This document shows positions 18,301 through 27,756 of a DNA stretch of 56,744 nucleotides, piece by piece. The notes beneath the pieces were generated by a model. The model did not search any database and was not told the DNA's origin. It saw nothing but the letters and a program-made list of their open reading frames with translations. Source of the stretch: Rhizobium sp. GN54 (GTDB lineage: Bacteria; Pseudomonadota; Alphaproteobacteria; Rhizobiales; Rhizobiaceae); the NCBI RefSeq assembly GCF_021026345.1, contig NZ_JAJNCZ010000017.1, forward strand, positions 1 through 56,744, given 5' to 3'. Within the stretch, counting starts at the first letter, position 1; each line of letters opens with the position of its first letter. The position numbers and the translations under genes were made by a program.

Positions 18301-20807
18301 TGGCCGCCATCGGTGGAGATCTCCACGCCGGCGATGACGCCGCCGCCGAGATCGGCCGCGGTGCCGGTGACGGTCACGTGCTGGCCCTCGATGAAGGTCG
18401 CGCCGACCACCGGCGTGGTGATGGTCGAGGTCGGTCGAAGCGTATCGGTCGATTCCGATGCCAGGATCAGGCTGGACACCAGCGTCGTCGGCTGGATGCC
18501 CATGTCGGCGAACATGTTGACCATCGACTGCTGGACGTTCCTGTCCGTCTCCATGTAGGGGCCGGAATGCTGGTCGTTCAGACCCCAGGACCAGAACACC
18601 GTTCCGGCGCTGAAGACGAGCGCGCCGCTTTCGGCGCGGTACATGGTCAGGCTGTGCTCGACGACCGCATCGCCGACGGTCGTGCCGTAGTCGCGCAGGT
18701 AGGATTCCACCGAGACGGTCGACAGCGACAGGTTGACGAGGCCGGCCGGCCTGAAGCCGTTCTCGACGTCGGAATTCCACTCGTAGCCGAGGATGTTCTT
18801 CGGCATGGTGTAGGTCTGGCCGGGCTGCAGGTCGGCAATGTCGGTGTCGCGCCAGAAGCGCAGGTTGGAGAAATCGTAGCCGACGGTGATCTCGTCGCTG
18901 CGATAGCTGTCGACGGTGAACATCGTGCCGATTAGCGCGTTTTCCGGCGTCTGGCCGGGATCGGCGTAGCGCGGGTCGCGCCAGGTGCCGGTGCCGGTGT
19001 CGCTCGGGTCGGTGCTGGTGCCCCAGGTCTCCTTGTAGCAGACCATCGTGCGGTAGGGCGTGCCGTTGCCGTCGATGCTGTCTTCCCAGCGGATCTTCCA
19101 GTACATGTCGTTCCCGCCCCAGAAGGCGAGGTTGACGCCGGAATCGCGCGCCTGTTCGACAGCCGCGCGCTGCTCGGCGGACCAGTACTCGTCATGGCCG
19201 ACCGAGAGGAAGGCATCATGGTTGAGGATCATCTGGCCGTTGCGGCTGGAATCGACGCCGGAGATGTAGGAGACGTCATAACCGTTCTGCTCCAGCCACT
19301 GGATGGCGGAGTGCTCGACGCCGAAGACGAAGTCGTGGGTGCCGCCGATCGGGCTCGTATTGGTGACGATCGGGCGGTTGTAGCTGACGGCGGATGCGCG
19401 GCCGATGGCGGTCACGCCGCAGCTACAGTTCGGCGGCAGGTAGCCGATCATGTCGGCGGGATCGACGGGGACCTCGCCGAAGTAGAGGCTGGCGCCGCCC
19501 CAGGCGTTGTAGGCCTGCCAAGTGGTGTCCGAGGTCTGGAAGACGATGTCGCTGGTCGAGGCGTCGTCGCGCACGACGAAGGGGATGTGGCTCGCGCCCT
19601 CGCTGCCGTCGAGGCGCACGAGCTTGGCGATGTAGACGCCGGAGACGGCGTCGTCGGGGATCTCCCAGCTCGCCGACACGTCCCAGTTGCCGGCATCGAT
19701 GAGGCCGATCGACATGTCGACGATCGGGTGCGGCTGCACCTGGGCGGTGGTCAGCGACTTCTCGATGGAATCGACCAGGCGGGCGCCGTCGCCGCCATAG
19801 TAGCCGAGCCGGTAGATGTCGATGCGGTAGTTCGTGGAATCGGTCGCGATCTTGAAGTCGACCGTGCCGCCGATATTGGTGCTGATCTCGGTCGCAAACC
19901 CCTGGATGGTGGCATCGCCGTCGCCCTCGATGCTCCATTCCGAATAGGGGTTGCCCTCCTTCATGTTCTCGAGCGCGATCTTGTTCGGCACCGCGGCGGC
20001 GGCGGCAAGTGTTGCGGCGCCGCCCTCTTCGGCGGTCGTGGTGTCCGGTGCCGATCCGGGAGCCTGCGCATCCGTGGCCGACAACGCCGCAGTCTGTTGG
20101 CCCGGCATCTCTGCGCCGGTCGTGCCGACGGTCATTTCCGGTGCGATGGTCTCCTTGTCGCTGCCCTCCAGCGTGCTCCCCTGCGAGCCCTGCGTGGTCG
20201 GGGAGAGGGACTCGGTCGAGGCGGTAGAGCTATCCGTCCCCTCCGGATTGCCGGGCGTCTGTCCTGTCGGAACCTTCATGGCCGGTGTGGCGGAGGCCTG
20301 CGGGTTCGTTGCGCCGGTACCGGCCGGCGTGCTCGCGGGACCTGCCGTATCCGCCGGCTTCGAGGCCGCGCCGAAGGGGGAGAGGGCCGGCTTGCCGCCG
20401 GCCTCCGTAGCACCGGGCCGCCCCCCGGCATCGTCCGAGGGCTTCAGGGAGCTCCAGTCGCCCAAAGGCGCACTGAAGACGTAGGACCAGAGGGAGACCG
20501 GGCCTGCGATGGCCGGCCCGCCCGGCAAAGGCGCAGCCGGCGTTCCCGAGGAGAAGTCCAGGCTAGATGCGAAGGACAGGCCCGATGCGAAGGACAAGGC
20601 GGATGCGACCGGCTGCAGCGCGCGGCCCAGCGCGGGTCCGAAGCCCGCGTCGCCGGCCGTCTGCGCCCCGTGCGTGGCCGATTTACCGGCGGAAAGGTCG
20701 GTGTTCGTGCCTGTCGGCAGCGTGCCATTGGTGGTGCCGACATAGGTTCTTGCCGAACCGCCCGACATGCTCAGCAGGTCATGGTTCTTGATCTGAAACC
20801 TGAACAT
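15306..20807 (-). CDS. Giant dimethylformamidase-like protein with DUF4082 and cadherin-like repeats
   Basis: An 1833-residue product. Residues 1-270 are low-complexity Ala/Gly/Ser/Thr/Pro. About 275-775 resemble the large (beta) subunit C-terminal domain of N,N-dimethylformamidase, with [26 protein letters not shown] and [14 protein letters not shown]. About 790-886 is an Ig-like domain. Then four DUF4082 units (about 890-1042, 1146-1306, 1410-1568, 1673-1833; each with GIRFYK or GLRYYK...W.A.G and YWVDV) alternate with three tandem-95/cadherin-like units (AP.A..D.GY...ND.D.DGD.L.ITG). No Gly-Asp RTX nonapeptides and no Sec signal are visible. It overlaps the CobW gene and heads the exporter operon, so it is the likely cognate substrate. 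I prefer ATG 20807 (GGGGG six bases upstream) to 20843. Enzymatic activity is unproven; a glycan-binding surface role for the DUF4082 units is plausible. Confidence 0.85.
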   Translation of the reverse strand: MFRFQIKNHDLLSMSGGSARTYVGTTNGTLPTGTNTDLSAGKSATHGAQTAGDAGFGPALGRALQPVASALSFASGLSFASSLDFSSGTPAAPLPGGPAIAGPVSLWSYVFSAPLGDWSSLKPSDDAGGRPGATEAGGKPALSPFGAASKPADTAGPASTPAGTGATNPQASATPAMKVPTGQTPGNPEGTDSSTASTESLSPTTQGSQGSTLEGSDKETIAPEMTVGTTGAEMPGQQTAALSATDAQAPGSAPDTTTAEEGGAATLAAAAAVPNKIALENMKEGNPYSEWSIEGDGDATIQGFATEISTNIGGTVDFKIATDSTNYRIDIYRLGYYGGDGARLVDSIEKSLTTAQVQPHPIVDMSIGLIDAGNWDVSASWEIPDDAVSGVYIAKLVRLDGSEGASHIPFVVRDDASTSDIVFQTSDTTWQAYNAWGGASLYFGEVPVDPADMIGYLPPNCSCGVTAIGRASAVSYNRPIVTNTSPIGGTHDFVFGVEHSAIQWLEQNGYDVSYISGVDSSRNGQMILNHDAFLSVGHDEYWSAEQRAAVEQARDSGVNLAFWGGNDMYWKIRWEDSIDGNGTPYRTMVCYKETWGTSTDPSDTGTGTWRDPRYADPGQTPENALIGTMFTVDSYRSDEITVGYDFSNLRFWRDTDIADLQPGQTYTMPKNILGYEWNSDVENGFRPAGLVNLSLSTVSVESYLRDYGTTVGDAVVEHSLTMYRAESGALVFSAGTVFWSWGLNDQHSGPYMETDRNVQQSMVNMFADMGIQPTTLVSSLILASESTDTLRPTSTITTPVVGATFIEGQHVTVTGTAADLGGGVIAGVEISTDGGQSWFKATGRENWSFNWVVQASGTYTIMSRAVDDSLNLETPSAGKQVTVSLPSNTVSLWTQASKPAIETTIDRDGVEVGLRFETTTNGTIEGIRFYKGFYNTGSHRVSLWDEAGNRIATGISTNESITGWQTVKFSSPVQITAGTTYTASYHTKGYYSSTLDYFDTGYQNGFLKTNANASVYSYTDTPGTFPGSIADGRNYWVDVLFNPGANTAPVAVDDNGFTIGRNGMLTLSIAALVANDTDANGDQLTITAVGGAVNGTVTLNTQNGTVVFQPNENYSGPASFTYTVSDGRNGTDQGSVSLTVDEGPSGVSLFNPGDTPVGPVYVEGTGVELGMKFVASSAGEITGIRFYKAPGDTGTHTGALYDANGTRIASVTFTNESLSGWQTATFSSPIQITAGQTYTASYHSSNGTYYATGGYFSSSRTNGPLTAPSSDSVDGGNGVFRYGTGGLVPTQSYNASNYWVDVVFKQSTVNAAPVAANDNGYVATYNTALSIGASLLLANDNDPDGDALVITGAGNATNGTVAYNSQTNSVVFTPTTGHTGAASFSYTVSDGRGGTDTATVSLTVAPQSNATSLFSPSDTPSVTSSSDTTPVELGMKFVASSSGQITGLRYYKSAQDNGTHVGSLWTASGDLITSATFVNESASGWQTVLFSQPVTISAGTTYVASYQSNGRYAVTPNYFTTTRTNGDLSAPSSATIGGNGVFAYGSGNEFPNQSWNSSNYWVDVLYERNTVNTAPVAVNDPGYQTQTGTPITIQASALLGNDTDADGDPLTITGVSNAVNGQVSFDSQANTVTFTPTAGHQGSASFRYEISDGQGGVSSAQVSLNVNAPNTDQTIFANSTPTIVSVNDNSPVNLGMKFQADVDGWITGIRFYKAANNTGPHTGYLWSADGDLITSATFTNETASGWQLADLAQDVEIDANTTYIVSYSTNGNYSATAGGFNSEVSNGNLRALSSTLSGGNGVYAYGSSGVMPASSYNSTNYYVDVAFRPQLAA

Positions 20808-20868
20808 CGGTGCCCCCGCGCTTTGTCTTTGCCCGGAGATCATTCTGCCGACATTTGGGCGCCGACAA

Positions 20869-20886
20869 ACTACCGCAATCGGTAGT
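20869..20886. promoter_or_regulatory. Perfect dyad upstream of the type I secretion operon
   Basis: ACTACCG-CAAT-CGGTAGT is a perfect 7-bp inverted repeat with a 4-bp spacer, 62 bp before the first ATG (20807) of the DUF4082-CobW-T1SS operon. Its size suits a dimeric helix-turn-helix regulator, for instance of LuxR/FixJ type. It has no T-tract and is in a promoter position, so an operator is more likely than a terminator. Confidence 0.45.
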
Positions 20887-21028
20887 ACCTGGCGGCGCCG
20901 GGTCTCCCCCTATTTGACTAGGTGCATTCCCCCTGCCGCTGCAAAGCGCGCGCGAAGCGCGTCCAGGGAGTAGGCGGCGCAGCCTTGCGCATACGGTGCC
21001 TCAAGGCGGGAGATGCGCTGGCGGGGGG

Positions 21029-21793
21029 CTACCCCGCGCGGCGCGCGTGCCGCCCGAGGACGAGCATGGCGCCGATGCTCATCGCGGCCATGGCGTACCA
21101 GGTGAGCGCGTAGACGAGGTGACTGTTGCGGAAACGGACAATCGTGAGCCCGCCGGCCGGCAGGCCGCCGGGGTTGGGCGTGGCGTCGGCGTCGAGGAAA
21201 TAGGGGGCGACGCCTTTGAGACCGGTGGCCGTCGCGATCGCGGCGACGTCGCGCGAGTACCAGCGCCCGTGCGCCGGATCGTTGGCACGCAGGAAGCCGC
21301 CGCCGGGTTCGCTCATCCGAACGAGCCCGGTCACCCGCACAGGCCCCGCGATGTCGCCTTCGCTGCGCGACGCCGTATCGCGCCGGTCGGGCGGCACGAA
21401 GCCGCGATTGACGAGGATGGTGGTTCCGTCCGCCTGGCGGAGCGGCGTCATGACCCAGAAGCCGGCGCCGCGTTCCGTCACCGCCTGCACCAGCACTGCC
21501 CGGGCGTGGTCGAACGTGCCTTCGGCCGTCACCCGAAGGTATTCATGGGTCGGCGCGGCGATGTCCGGCCATGCAGGCTGCGGGGGCGGCGGCATGGGCT
21601 GCGCATGAATGCGGGCTTCCACCCGGGCGATCAGGTCGAGCTTCCAGAAGAGCCGCTGCACCTGCCACGTGCCGAGCAGGATGAAGACTGTGGCCAGGAG
21701 CAGCATCGCGCCGGCAAAGACGAGGCGGGATCTGCCGGCGCGGGCGGCACCCGGTGCCGCCGCGCCGCCCTGGTCTCGATGGCCGGCGGCCAT
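21029..21793 (-). CDS. SURF1-family oxidase assembly protein
   Basis: A 254-residue inner-membrane protein. An N-terminal transmembrane helix (LVFAGAMLLLATVFILLGTWQVQRL) is followed by the SURF1 hallmark GTWQVQR.FWK. A periplasmic domain holds TILVNRGFVPPDRRD and a VTGLVRMSEPGG block, and a C-terminal helix (LVYALTWYAMAAMSIGAMLVLGRH) closes it. SURF1 proteins help heme insertion and assembly of heme-copper oxidases. The gene lies 20 bp after cyoD, completing the quinol oxidase operon. The first 22 residues are rich in Ala and Gly and their exact start is uncertain. Confidence 0.9.
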   Translation of the reverse strand: MAAGHRDQGGAAAPGAARAGRSRLVFAGAMLLLATVFILLGTWQVQRLFWKLDLIARVEARIHAQPMPPPPQPAWPDIAAPTHEYLRVTAEGTFDHARAVLVQAVTERGAGFWVMTPLRQADGTTILVNRGFVPPDRRDTASRSEGDIAGPVRVTGLVRMSEPGGGFLRANDPAHGRWYSRDVAAIATATGLKGVAPYFLDADATPNPGGLPAGGLTIVRFRNSHLVYALTWYAMAAMSIGAMLVLGRHARRAG

Positions 21794-21813
21794 GGGTCTG
21801 CCCTCCGGGCCCG

Positions 21814-22221
21814 TCAGGGCATGTTCTTCATCATCTCGGGCGACATGGGCATCATGTTCGTGTTGAGATGATGCATGACCCAGAACGAGCCGGCCAGCAT
21901 GATCGCGACGATGATCAGCGTGAAGATCAGCGCCATGATCGTCCAGCCGCCTTCCGAACGCGCGTTCATGTGCAGGAAGCAGACCATGTGCACGACGATC
22001 TGGACGGCTGCGAAGATCATGATCAGCACGGCCGTGACGAGCTTGTTCTCGAACACCTCGCCCATGACCAGCCAGAAGGGAATGGCGGTCAGGATGGCGG
22101 CGAGGACGAAGCCGATCAGGTAGGTCCTGAGCGAGCCGTGGCCGGCATCGTGCCCGTGGCTGTGGCCATGGTGGACGTTGTGGGCGTCTTCGTGGGCGGG
22201 TGCGTGGGCTTGCGGGCTCAT
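21814..22221 (-). CDS. cyoD: Cytochrome bo-type quinol oxidase subunit IV
   Basis: A 135-residue protein with three transmembrane helices (GFVLAAILTAIPFWLVMG; AVLIMIFAAVQIVVHMVCFLHMN; IMALIFTLIIVAIMLAGSFWVM) typical of CyoD, which stabilises the oxidase. The start at 22221 overlaps the cyoC stop as ATGA. The N-terminal 30 residues are unusually His-rich (HVHHGHSHGHDAGHG-like), which is not needed for the fold and may bind metal. The last residues are Met-rich. Confidence 0.93.
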   Translation of the reverse strand: MSPQAHAPAHEDAHNVHHGHSHGHDAGHGSLRTYLIGFVLAAILTAIPFWLVMGEVFENKLVTAVLIMIFAAVQIVVHMVCFLHMNARSEGGWTIMALIFTLIIVAIMLAGSFWVMHHLNTNMMPMSPEMMKNMP

Positions 22222-22838
22222 CCGAGAACTCCCATCAGGTAGACGAAGGAAAAGACGCCGATCCAGACGACATCGAGGAAGTGCCAGAACATCGACAGGC
22301 ACATCAGCCGGCGGCGGTTCTCCGGAATGAGACCGTGCATCCTCACCTGCACCATCAGCGTGACGAGCCAGATGATGCCGAAGGTGACGTGCAGGCCGTG
22401 GGTGCCGACGAGCACGAAGAACGACGACAGGAAGGCGCTGCGGCCGGGGCCGGCGCCCTCATGGATCAGGTGATAGAACTCGTAGAGCTCCAGCCCGAGG
22501 AAGGCCAGGCCGAAGAGTCCGGTCACGCCGAGCCAGAAGATCGTCTCCATCTTGGCGTTGCGCTCCATCTGGAGCATGGCGAAGCCGTAGGTGATCGACG
22601 AGAACAGCAGCATCGCCGTGTTGATGGCGACGAGCGACAGGTCGAAGAGATCGGCAGGCGAAGGGCCGGCCGCATAGTTGCGGCCGAGCACGCCGTGCGT
22701 GGCGAACAGCACGGCGAAGATGAGGCAGTCGCTCATCAGGTAGATCCAGAAGCCCAGCATGGTGCTGCCTTCGGGATGGTGGTCCTCTTCCAGGTAGAAC
22801 TGGGGCGCTTCGGTTTCTTGGAGTGCTTCGTTGCTCAT
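22218..22838 (-). CDS. cyoC: Cytochrome bo-type quinol oxidase subunit III
   Basis: A 206-residue protein with five membrane helices. GFWIYLMSDCLIFAVLFATHGV, FLGLELYEFYHLIHEG and GTHGLHVTFGIIWLV are subunit III signatures. The ATG at 22838 sits one base beyond the cyoB stop. It belongs to the four-subunit proton-pumping terminal oxidase; subunit III has no redox centre. Length and order are as in other cyo operons. Confidence 0.95.
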   Translation of the reverse strand: MSNEALQETEAPQFYLEEDHHPEGSTMLGFWIYLMSDCLIFAVLFATHGVLGRNYAAGPSPADLFDLSLVAINTAMLLFSSITYGFAMLQMERNAKMETIFWLGVTGLFGLAFLGLELYEFYHLIHEGAGPGRSAFLSSFFVLVGTHGLHVTFGIIWLVTLMVQVRMHGLIPENRRRLMCLSMFWHFLDVVWIGVFSFVYLMGVLG

Positions 22839-22839
22839 G

Positions 22840-24843
22840 TCAGGTCCGCTCCGCCAGCAGCTCGGAGCGCGCGTCCTCTGTTGCCGTTACCGTCTCGGCG
22901 GGGATGTAGAAGTCCCGGTTGTAGTTGAAGGTGTGGGCGATCGACACGCCGACGATGGCGACGAAGGAGGCGATCGCGAGCCACCACATGTACCAGATCA
23001 GGCCGAAGGCGAGCGCGATGCTGAGACCGGCCAGGATCACGCCCGTCCCGGTGTTCTTCGGCATGTGGATCGGCTTGAAGCCGCCGAGCGGGCGCTCGTA
23101 GCCGCGGTTCTTCATGTCGTACCAGCTGTCGTGATCGTGCACGACCGGGGTGAAGGCGAAGTTGTAGTCGGGCGGCGGCGAGGAGGTCGACCACTCGAGC
23201 GTGCGGCCGTTCCACGGGTCGCCGGTGAAGTCGCGCAACTGGTCGCGCCTGAGGTAGCTGACGACGAGCTGGACGATGAAGGAGGCGATGCCGAGCGCGA
23301 TCAGGAAGGCGCCGAAGGCGGCGATGATGAACCAGATCCGCAGCGAGGGGTCCTCGAACTGCGAAACGCGGCGGGTGACGCCCATCAGGCCGAGTACGTA
23401 GAGCGGCATGAAGGCGAAGAAGAAGCCGATCTGCCAGAACCAGAAGCTCATCTTGCCCCAGAAGGGATCGAGCTTGTAGCCGAAGGCCTTGGGCCACCAG
23501 TAGACCACACCCGCCATCAGGCCGAACACGACGCCGCCGATGATGACGTTGTGGAAGTGCGCGATCAGGAACAGCGAGTTGTGCAGCACGAAGTCTGCCG
23601 GCGGGACGGCGAGGAGAACGCCGGTCATGCCGCCGATCACGAAGGTGAACATGAAGCCGACCGTCCAGTACATCGGCACTTCGTAGCGGATGCGGCCGCG
23701 ATACATGGTGAAGAGCCAGTTGAACATCTTCGCCCCCGTCGGGATCGAGATGATCATGGTGGTGATGCCGAAGAAGGCATTCACCGACGCACCGGACCCC
23801 ATGGTGAAGAAGTGGTGCAGCCAGACGAGGTAGGACAGGATCATGATCACGCAGGTCGCGTAGACCATCGAGGCATAGCCGAACAGGCGCTTGCCGCAGA
23901 AGGTGGCGACGACTTCGGAGAAGATGCCGAAGGCCGGCAGCACGAGGATGTAGACCTCCGGATGGCCCCAGATCCAGATGAGGTTGACGTACATCATCGG
24001 ATTGCCACCAAGGTCGTTGGTGAAGAAGTTCGTGCCGGCGTAGCGGTCGAGCGAGAGCAAGGCGAGCGTCGCCGTCAGGATCGGGAAGGTGGCGACGATC
24101 AGGATGTTGGTGCAGAGCGACGTCCAGGTGAAGATCGGCATCTTCATGAAGGTCATGCCCGGTGCGCGCATCTTCACGATCGTGGCGATCAGGTTGATGC
24201 CCGACAGCGTCGTGCCCACGCCTGCGACCTGCAGGCCCCAGATGTAGTAGTCGACGCCGACGCCGGGACTGTAGTCGGCGCCCGACAGCGGCGGATAGGC
24301 GAGCCAGCCGGTGCGGGCGAACTCACCGACGAACAGCGACATCATGATGATGATGGCGCCGGCGGTCGTCATCCAGAACGAAAAGTTGTTCAGGAACGGG
24401 AAGGAGACGTCGCGGGCGCCGATCTGCAGCGGCACGACGTAGTTCATCAGGCCGGTCACGAAGGGCATGGCCATGAAGAAGATCATGATCACGCCGTGGG
24501 CGGTGAAGACCTGGTCGTAGTGATGCGGGTTGAGATAGCCCTCGCTGCCGTTGAAGGCCCAAGCCTGCTGGATGCGCATCATGATCGCATCGGCAAAGCC
24601 GCGCAGAAGCATGACCAGCGCCAGCACCACGTACATGATGCCGATCTTCTTGTGGTCGACGCTGGTGAACCATTCCTTCCAGAGGTAGCCCCAGAGCTTG
24701 AACTTGGTGACCAGTGCGAGCAGGGCGATGCCGCCGAGCGCGACCGCGATGAAGGTCACCACGAGGATGGGCTCGTGATAGGGGATGGCCTCCCAGGTAA
24801 GCCTCCCGAAGATGAATTGCGTCAGAGTAGTGTTGCCGAACAT
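22840..24843 (-). CDS. cyoB: Cytochrome bo-type quinol oxidase subunit I
   Basis: A 667-residue catalytic subunit with about 15 membrane helices. Heme and copper ligands are visible in [20 protein letters not shown] (the His-Tyr cross-link block), LHHFFTMG and [22 protein letters not shown] at the start is typical. It oxidises ubiquinol and reduces oxygen while pumping protons. I chose ATG 24843, 31 bp beyond the cyoA stop, which gives a length close to E. coli CyoB (663); an in-frame ATG at 24888 would overlap cyoA. No strong ribosome site decides between them. Confidence 0.95.
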   Translation of the reverse strand: MFGNTTLTQFIFGRLTWEAIPYHEPILVVTFIAVALGGIALLALVTKFKLWGYLWKEWFTSVDHKKIGIMYVVLALVMLLRGFADAIMMRIQQAWAFNGSEGYLNPHHYDQVFTAHGVIMIFFMAMPFVTGLMNYVVPLQIGARDVSFPFLNNFSFWMTTAGAIIIMMSLFVGEFARTGWLAYPPLSGADYSPGVGVDYYIWGLQVAGVGTTLSGINLIATIVKMRAPGMTFMKMPIFTWTSLCTNILIVATFPILTATLALLSLDRYAGTNFFTNDLGGNPMMYVNLIWIWGHPEVYILVLPAFGIFSEVVATFCGKRLFGYASMVYATCVIMILSYLVWLHHFFTMGSGASVNAFFGITTMIISIPTGAKMFNWLFTMYRGRIRYEVPMYWTVGFMFTFVIGGMTGVLLAVPPADFVLHNSLFLIAHFHNVIIGGVVFGLMAGVVYWWPKAFGYKLDPFWGKMSFWFWQIGFFFAFMPLYVLGLMGVTRRVSQFEDPSLRIWFIIAAFGAFLIALGIASFIVQLVVSYLRRDQLRDFTGDPWNGRTLEWSTSSPPPDYNFAFTPVVHDHDSWYDMKNRGYERPLGGFKPIHMPKNTGTGVILAGLSIALAFGLIWYMWWLAIASFVAIVGVSIAHTFNYNRDFYIPAETVTATEDARSELLAERT

Positions 24844-24874
24844 CGATCTGTCCAAATTCTCTAGAAATGCAGCC

Positions 24875-26062
24875 TCAGGGCTGCGCACTGTCGTTGGTGT
24901 TCAGTTGCGCCGGGGCCGGCCCGTCCTGGCCGTCCTGCGGCATGGAATGGCCCTGGTGCATGTCATGGTTCATGTTGTGGTTCATGTCGTGAGGCGCGGG
25001 CGCGCCGCTTTCGTCCATGCCTTCGGCCGGTTCCTCGCTGCGGGGAGCGTTGCCGGTGGCGGGATGGGTCGCACCGGGGGCTTCCTCGTTGGCGTGGCGA
25101 TTGTCGTATTCCAGCTTCTGGCGGTTCTCGTGGCTTTCGACGCCGGCGCCGCCCATCATGTCGACATGCATCATCTCGCTCATGCACATCTGGCCGGGGC
25201 GAACGCACATGTTGAGAATGGCCTGGAAGAGCCCGTCATCGACGGTGGCGAAGTAGCGGACCGGGTCCTTGATGCTCGGCTTTTCGAGCTTGAGGTAGGT
25301 GTCGCGGTTCAGGGCGGTGCCGTTCTGCCTGACGCGGGCCACCCATTCGTCGAAGCCGCCCTGCTGCAGGCCGTGGAAGCGGAAGCGCATGTGCGAGAAG
25401 CCGTCGCCGCTGTAGTTGGCCGACAGGCCCTCGAAGTCGCCTTCCTTGTTGATGACGGCGTGAAGCTGGGTCTGCATGCCGGGCATCGCATAGATCATGC
25501 CGGCAAGGGCGGGGACGTAGAAGGAGTTCATCACCGAGGAGGCGGTGATCTTGAACTGGATCGGTACGTCGACCGGGGCCGCCATCTCGTTGACGGTGGC
25601 GATGCCGTATTCGGGGTAGAAGAACAGCCATTTCCAGTCCAGCGCCACCACTTCGACCACCAGCGGCTTGGTCTCGGCCGGAAGGGGGCGCTCGGCGTCG
25701 ATCCGGTCGAGCGGGCGGTAGGGATCGAGCTTGTGGGTGCTGATCCAGGTGATCGCGCCGAGTGCGATGATGATCGCCAGCGGCGCCGACCAGATCACCA
25801 CCTCGAGGCCGGTCGAGTGATGCCATTCGGGGTCGTACGTGGCGTCGGTATTGGAGTGGCGATAGCGCCAGGCGAAGAAGAAGATCAGGAAGACGACCGG
25901 AACGATGATCAGGAGCATCAGGAAGGTCGAGACGAGAATCAGGTCCTTCTGCTGCATGGCAATGTCGCCCGATGGCGACATGACGACCATGTTGCATCCG
26001 GAAAGTGCCAAAAGGGGCAGGAGGGCCAACAGGCCTGCCGCGGACTTGAACTTAATGGACAT
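24875..26062 (-). CDS. cyoA: Cytochrome bo-type quinol oxidase subunit II, with Met/His-rich tail
   Basis: A 395-residue lipoprotein with lipobox LSGC (Cys23), two membrane helices and a cupredoxin domain ([47 protein letters not shown]). The CuA ligands of cytochrome c oxidases are absent, as expected for a quinol oxidase. It is about 80 residues longer than E. coli CyoA (315). The extra C-terminal part is hydrophilic and ends in a Met/His/Asn-rich stretch (about residues 360-380, repeated [11 protein letters not shown] pattern). First gene of the operon. Confidence 0.95.
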   Translation of the reverse strand: MSIKFKSAAGLLALLPLLALSGCNMVVMSPSGDIAMQQKDLILVSTFLMLLIIVPVVFLIFFFAWRYRHSNTDATYDPEWHHSTGLEVVIWSAPLAIIIALGAITWISTHKLDPYRPLDRIDAERPLPAETKPLVVEVVALDWKWLFFYPEYGIATVNEMAAPVDVPIQFKITASSVMNSFYVPALAGMIYAMPGMQTQLHAVINKEGDFEGLSANYSGDGFSHMRFRFHGLQQGGFDEWVARVRQNGTALNRDTYLKLEKPSIKDPVRYFATVDDGLFQAILNMCVRPGQMCMSEMMHVDMMGGAGVESHENRQKLEYDNRHANEEAPGATHPATGNAPRSEEPAEGMDESGAPAPHDMNHNMNHDMHQGHSMPQDGQDGPAPAQLNTNDSAQP

Positions 26063-26329
26063 TTCGGACTCGAATTTGCGTTTGTCTAAGTTTTGACTAC
26101 TCGCGCAGGAGCGCCGGGGGAAATGGGTTCATTTGTCGCAGTGCAGCAATCTGTCGCGTTGCACAAGGGGCGCCGAGGCACTTTAGCAGACGTATACGCA
26201 TGCTCCCAGACGGGTCCGAAAAGGCGGCAAACGGGCACTGCGAAATTTTTGTTTGCGCATTTTCTTGATCTCGCCGGGGGTTTGATCAACATTCCCAAGA
26301 GGCGCATTATCGCCAGGAGGATGAACGAC
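26063..26329. promoter_or_regulatory. Divergent promoter region between cyoA and the MHS transporter
   Basis: A 267-bp gap separates two divergent genes, so it must contain promoters for both. It is AT-richer than its surroundings, with TTTTGACT near 26090 and TTTTTGTTTGCG near 26250. I cannot assign -35/-10 pairs or an operator with confidence. Confidence 0.5.
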
Positions 26330-27679
26330 ATGGCAACGGTTGCCAACCCCACATCGAGAGGCCTTGAAGCCGACGCCCGGCGCTTCCATGGAGACAAGCC
26401 CGTTTCGCCCGGCAGCGTCGCCATCGGTGTGATCATCGGCCGCATGTCGGAGTTCTTCGATTTCTTCGTCTACGGCATCGGCTCCGTGCTCGTCTTCCCC
26501 AAGCTCATCTTCCCCTTCGCGCCCAATGCGGTCGCAGCGACGATGATGTCGTTTGCGATCTTCCCGCTGGCCTTCATCGCCCGCCCGGTCGGCTCGTTCA
26601 TCTTCATGTGGATCGACCGGAACTACGGACGCGGGACGAAGCTGACGGTGGCCCTCGTCATCCTCGGCGGATCGACGGCCTCGATCGCGTTCCTGCCGGG
26701 CTACGAATCGATCGGATACTGGGCGGTCGCGCTCCTGGCGCTGTTCCGGCTGGGGCAGGGGTTCGCGCTCGGCGGCGCCTGGGACGGTCTCGCCTCGCTC
26801 ATGAACCTCAACGCCCCGCCCAACCATCGCGGCTGGTATGCGATGATCCCGCAGCTCGGCGCGCCGATCGGCTTTGCGCTGGCGAGCGTGCTGTTCGGCT
26901 ATCTCATCTCCAACATGTCCGAACAGGACTTCCTCGACTGGGGCTGGCGCTATCCGTTCTTCGTGGCCTTCGCCATCAACGTGGTGGCGCTGTTCGCGCG
27001 CCTGCGCATCGTCGGCAGCAAGGAGTTCGGCACGGCGATGGAGGCCCAGGAGCTGGAGGCACGGCCGATCTTCGAAATGCTGAGCAAGCATGCGCGCGAC
27101 GTCGTGCTCGGGGCCTTCGTGCCGCTCGCAAGCTTCGCGATGTTCCATCTGGTGACGATCTTCCCCTTGAGCTGGGTCACGCTGAACGGCGGGCAGTCGC
27201 CGGCGGAGTTCCTGTTCGTGCAGGTGATCGGAGCGGCGGTCGGCCTCATCGGCATCGTGCTTTCGGGCGTGATCGCCGACCGGATCGGGCGACGCAGCCA
27301 GCTGATGATCGGCGCGATCGTCATCGCCATCTTCTCGTTCTCCGCCCCGTTCCTGCTGGATGCCGGCGGCAAGGGGCAGGACGCCTTCATCATCATCGGC
27401 TTCGGTATCCTCGGCCTGTCCTTCGGCCAGGCTTCCGGCGTGATGTCCTCGCGCTTCGGCCAGTACTATCGCTACACCGGCGCCGCACTCACCTCCGATC
27501 TCGCCTGGCTGGTGGGCGCCGCCTTCGCGCCGCTGGTGGCGCTGGGGCTCGCCACCAATTTCGGCATCATCTTCATCGGCGGCTACCTGATCTCGGGCGC
27601 GATCTGCACGCTCGTCGTCCTCGCCGTCAGCCGGGTGCTGGACCAGAGCCGCGACGAACAGGAACCGGCGGGGCACTGA
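26330..27679 (+). CDS. MFS transporter, MHS (metabolite:H+ symporter)-like
   Basis: A 449-residue transporter with about 12 membrane helices. RMSEFFDFFVYG at the start of the first helix, RPVGSFIFMWIDRNYGRG (loop 2-3 motif) and RLGQGFALGGAWDG resemble the metabolite:H+ symporter group. AGGAGG at 26315-26320 lies nine bases before ATG 26330, which decides the start against ATG 26321 and the longer frame from 26093. It is divergent from the quinol oxidase operon, an arrangement that I recall from other rhizobial cyo loci. The substrate is unknown. Confidence 0.85.
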   Translation: MATVANPTSRGLEADARRFHGDKPVSPGSVAIGVIIGRMSEFFDFFVYGIGSVLVFPKLIFPFAPNAVAATMMSFAIFPLAFIARPVGSFIFMWIDRNYGRGTKLTVALVILGGSTASIAFLPGYESIGYWAVALLALFRLGQGFALGGAWDGLASLMNLNAPPNHRGWYAMIPQLGAPIGFALASVLFGYLISNMSEQDFLDWGWRYPFFVAFAINVVALFARLRIVGSKEFGTAMEAQELEARPIFEMLSKHARDVVLGAFVPLASFAMFHLVTIFPLSWVTLNGGQSPAEFLFVQVIGAAVGLIGIVLSGVIADRIGRRSQLMIGAIVIAIFSFSAPFLLDAGGKGQDAFIIIGFGILGLSFGQASGVMSSRFGQYYRYTGAALTSDLAWLVGAAFAPLVALGLATNFGIIFIGGYLISGAICTLVVLAVSRVLDQSRDEQEPAGH

Positions 27680-27708
27680 GGCGGGCCTCCGGCTGGAACA
27701 TGCAAAAA

Positions 27709-27741
27709 GGCCCGCGCAACGGTCGTTGCGCGGGCCATTTT
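27709..27741. terminator. Bidirectional Rho-independent terminator
   Basis: GGCCCGCGCAAC and GTTGCGCGGGCC form a perfect 12-bp stem with a GGTC loop. It is preceded by AAAAA and followed by ATTTT, so it can act on both strands. It sits between the convergent MHS transporter and aguB genes. Confidence 0.92.
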
Positions 27742-27756
27742 CTGTCGGTGCGGCGA

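Noticed and set aside
15645..18935. A 1096-codon plus-strand frame inside the DUF4082 gene
   Set aside because: The product is Arg/Gly/Val-rich without recognisable domains. The minus strand encodes clear DUF4082 and dimethylformamidase-like domains in the same place.
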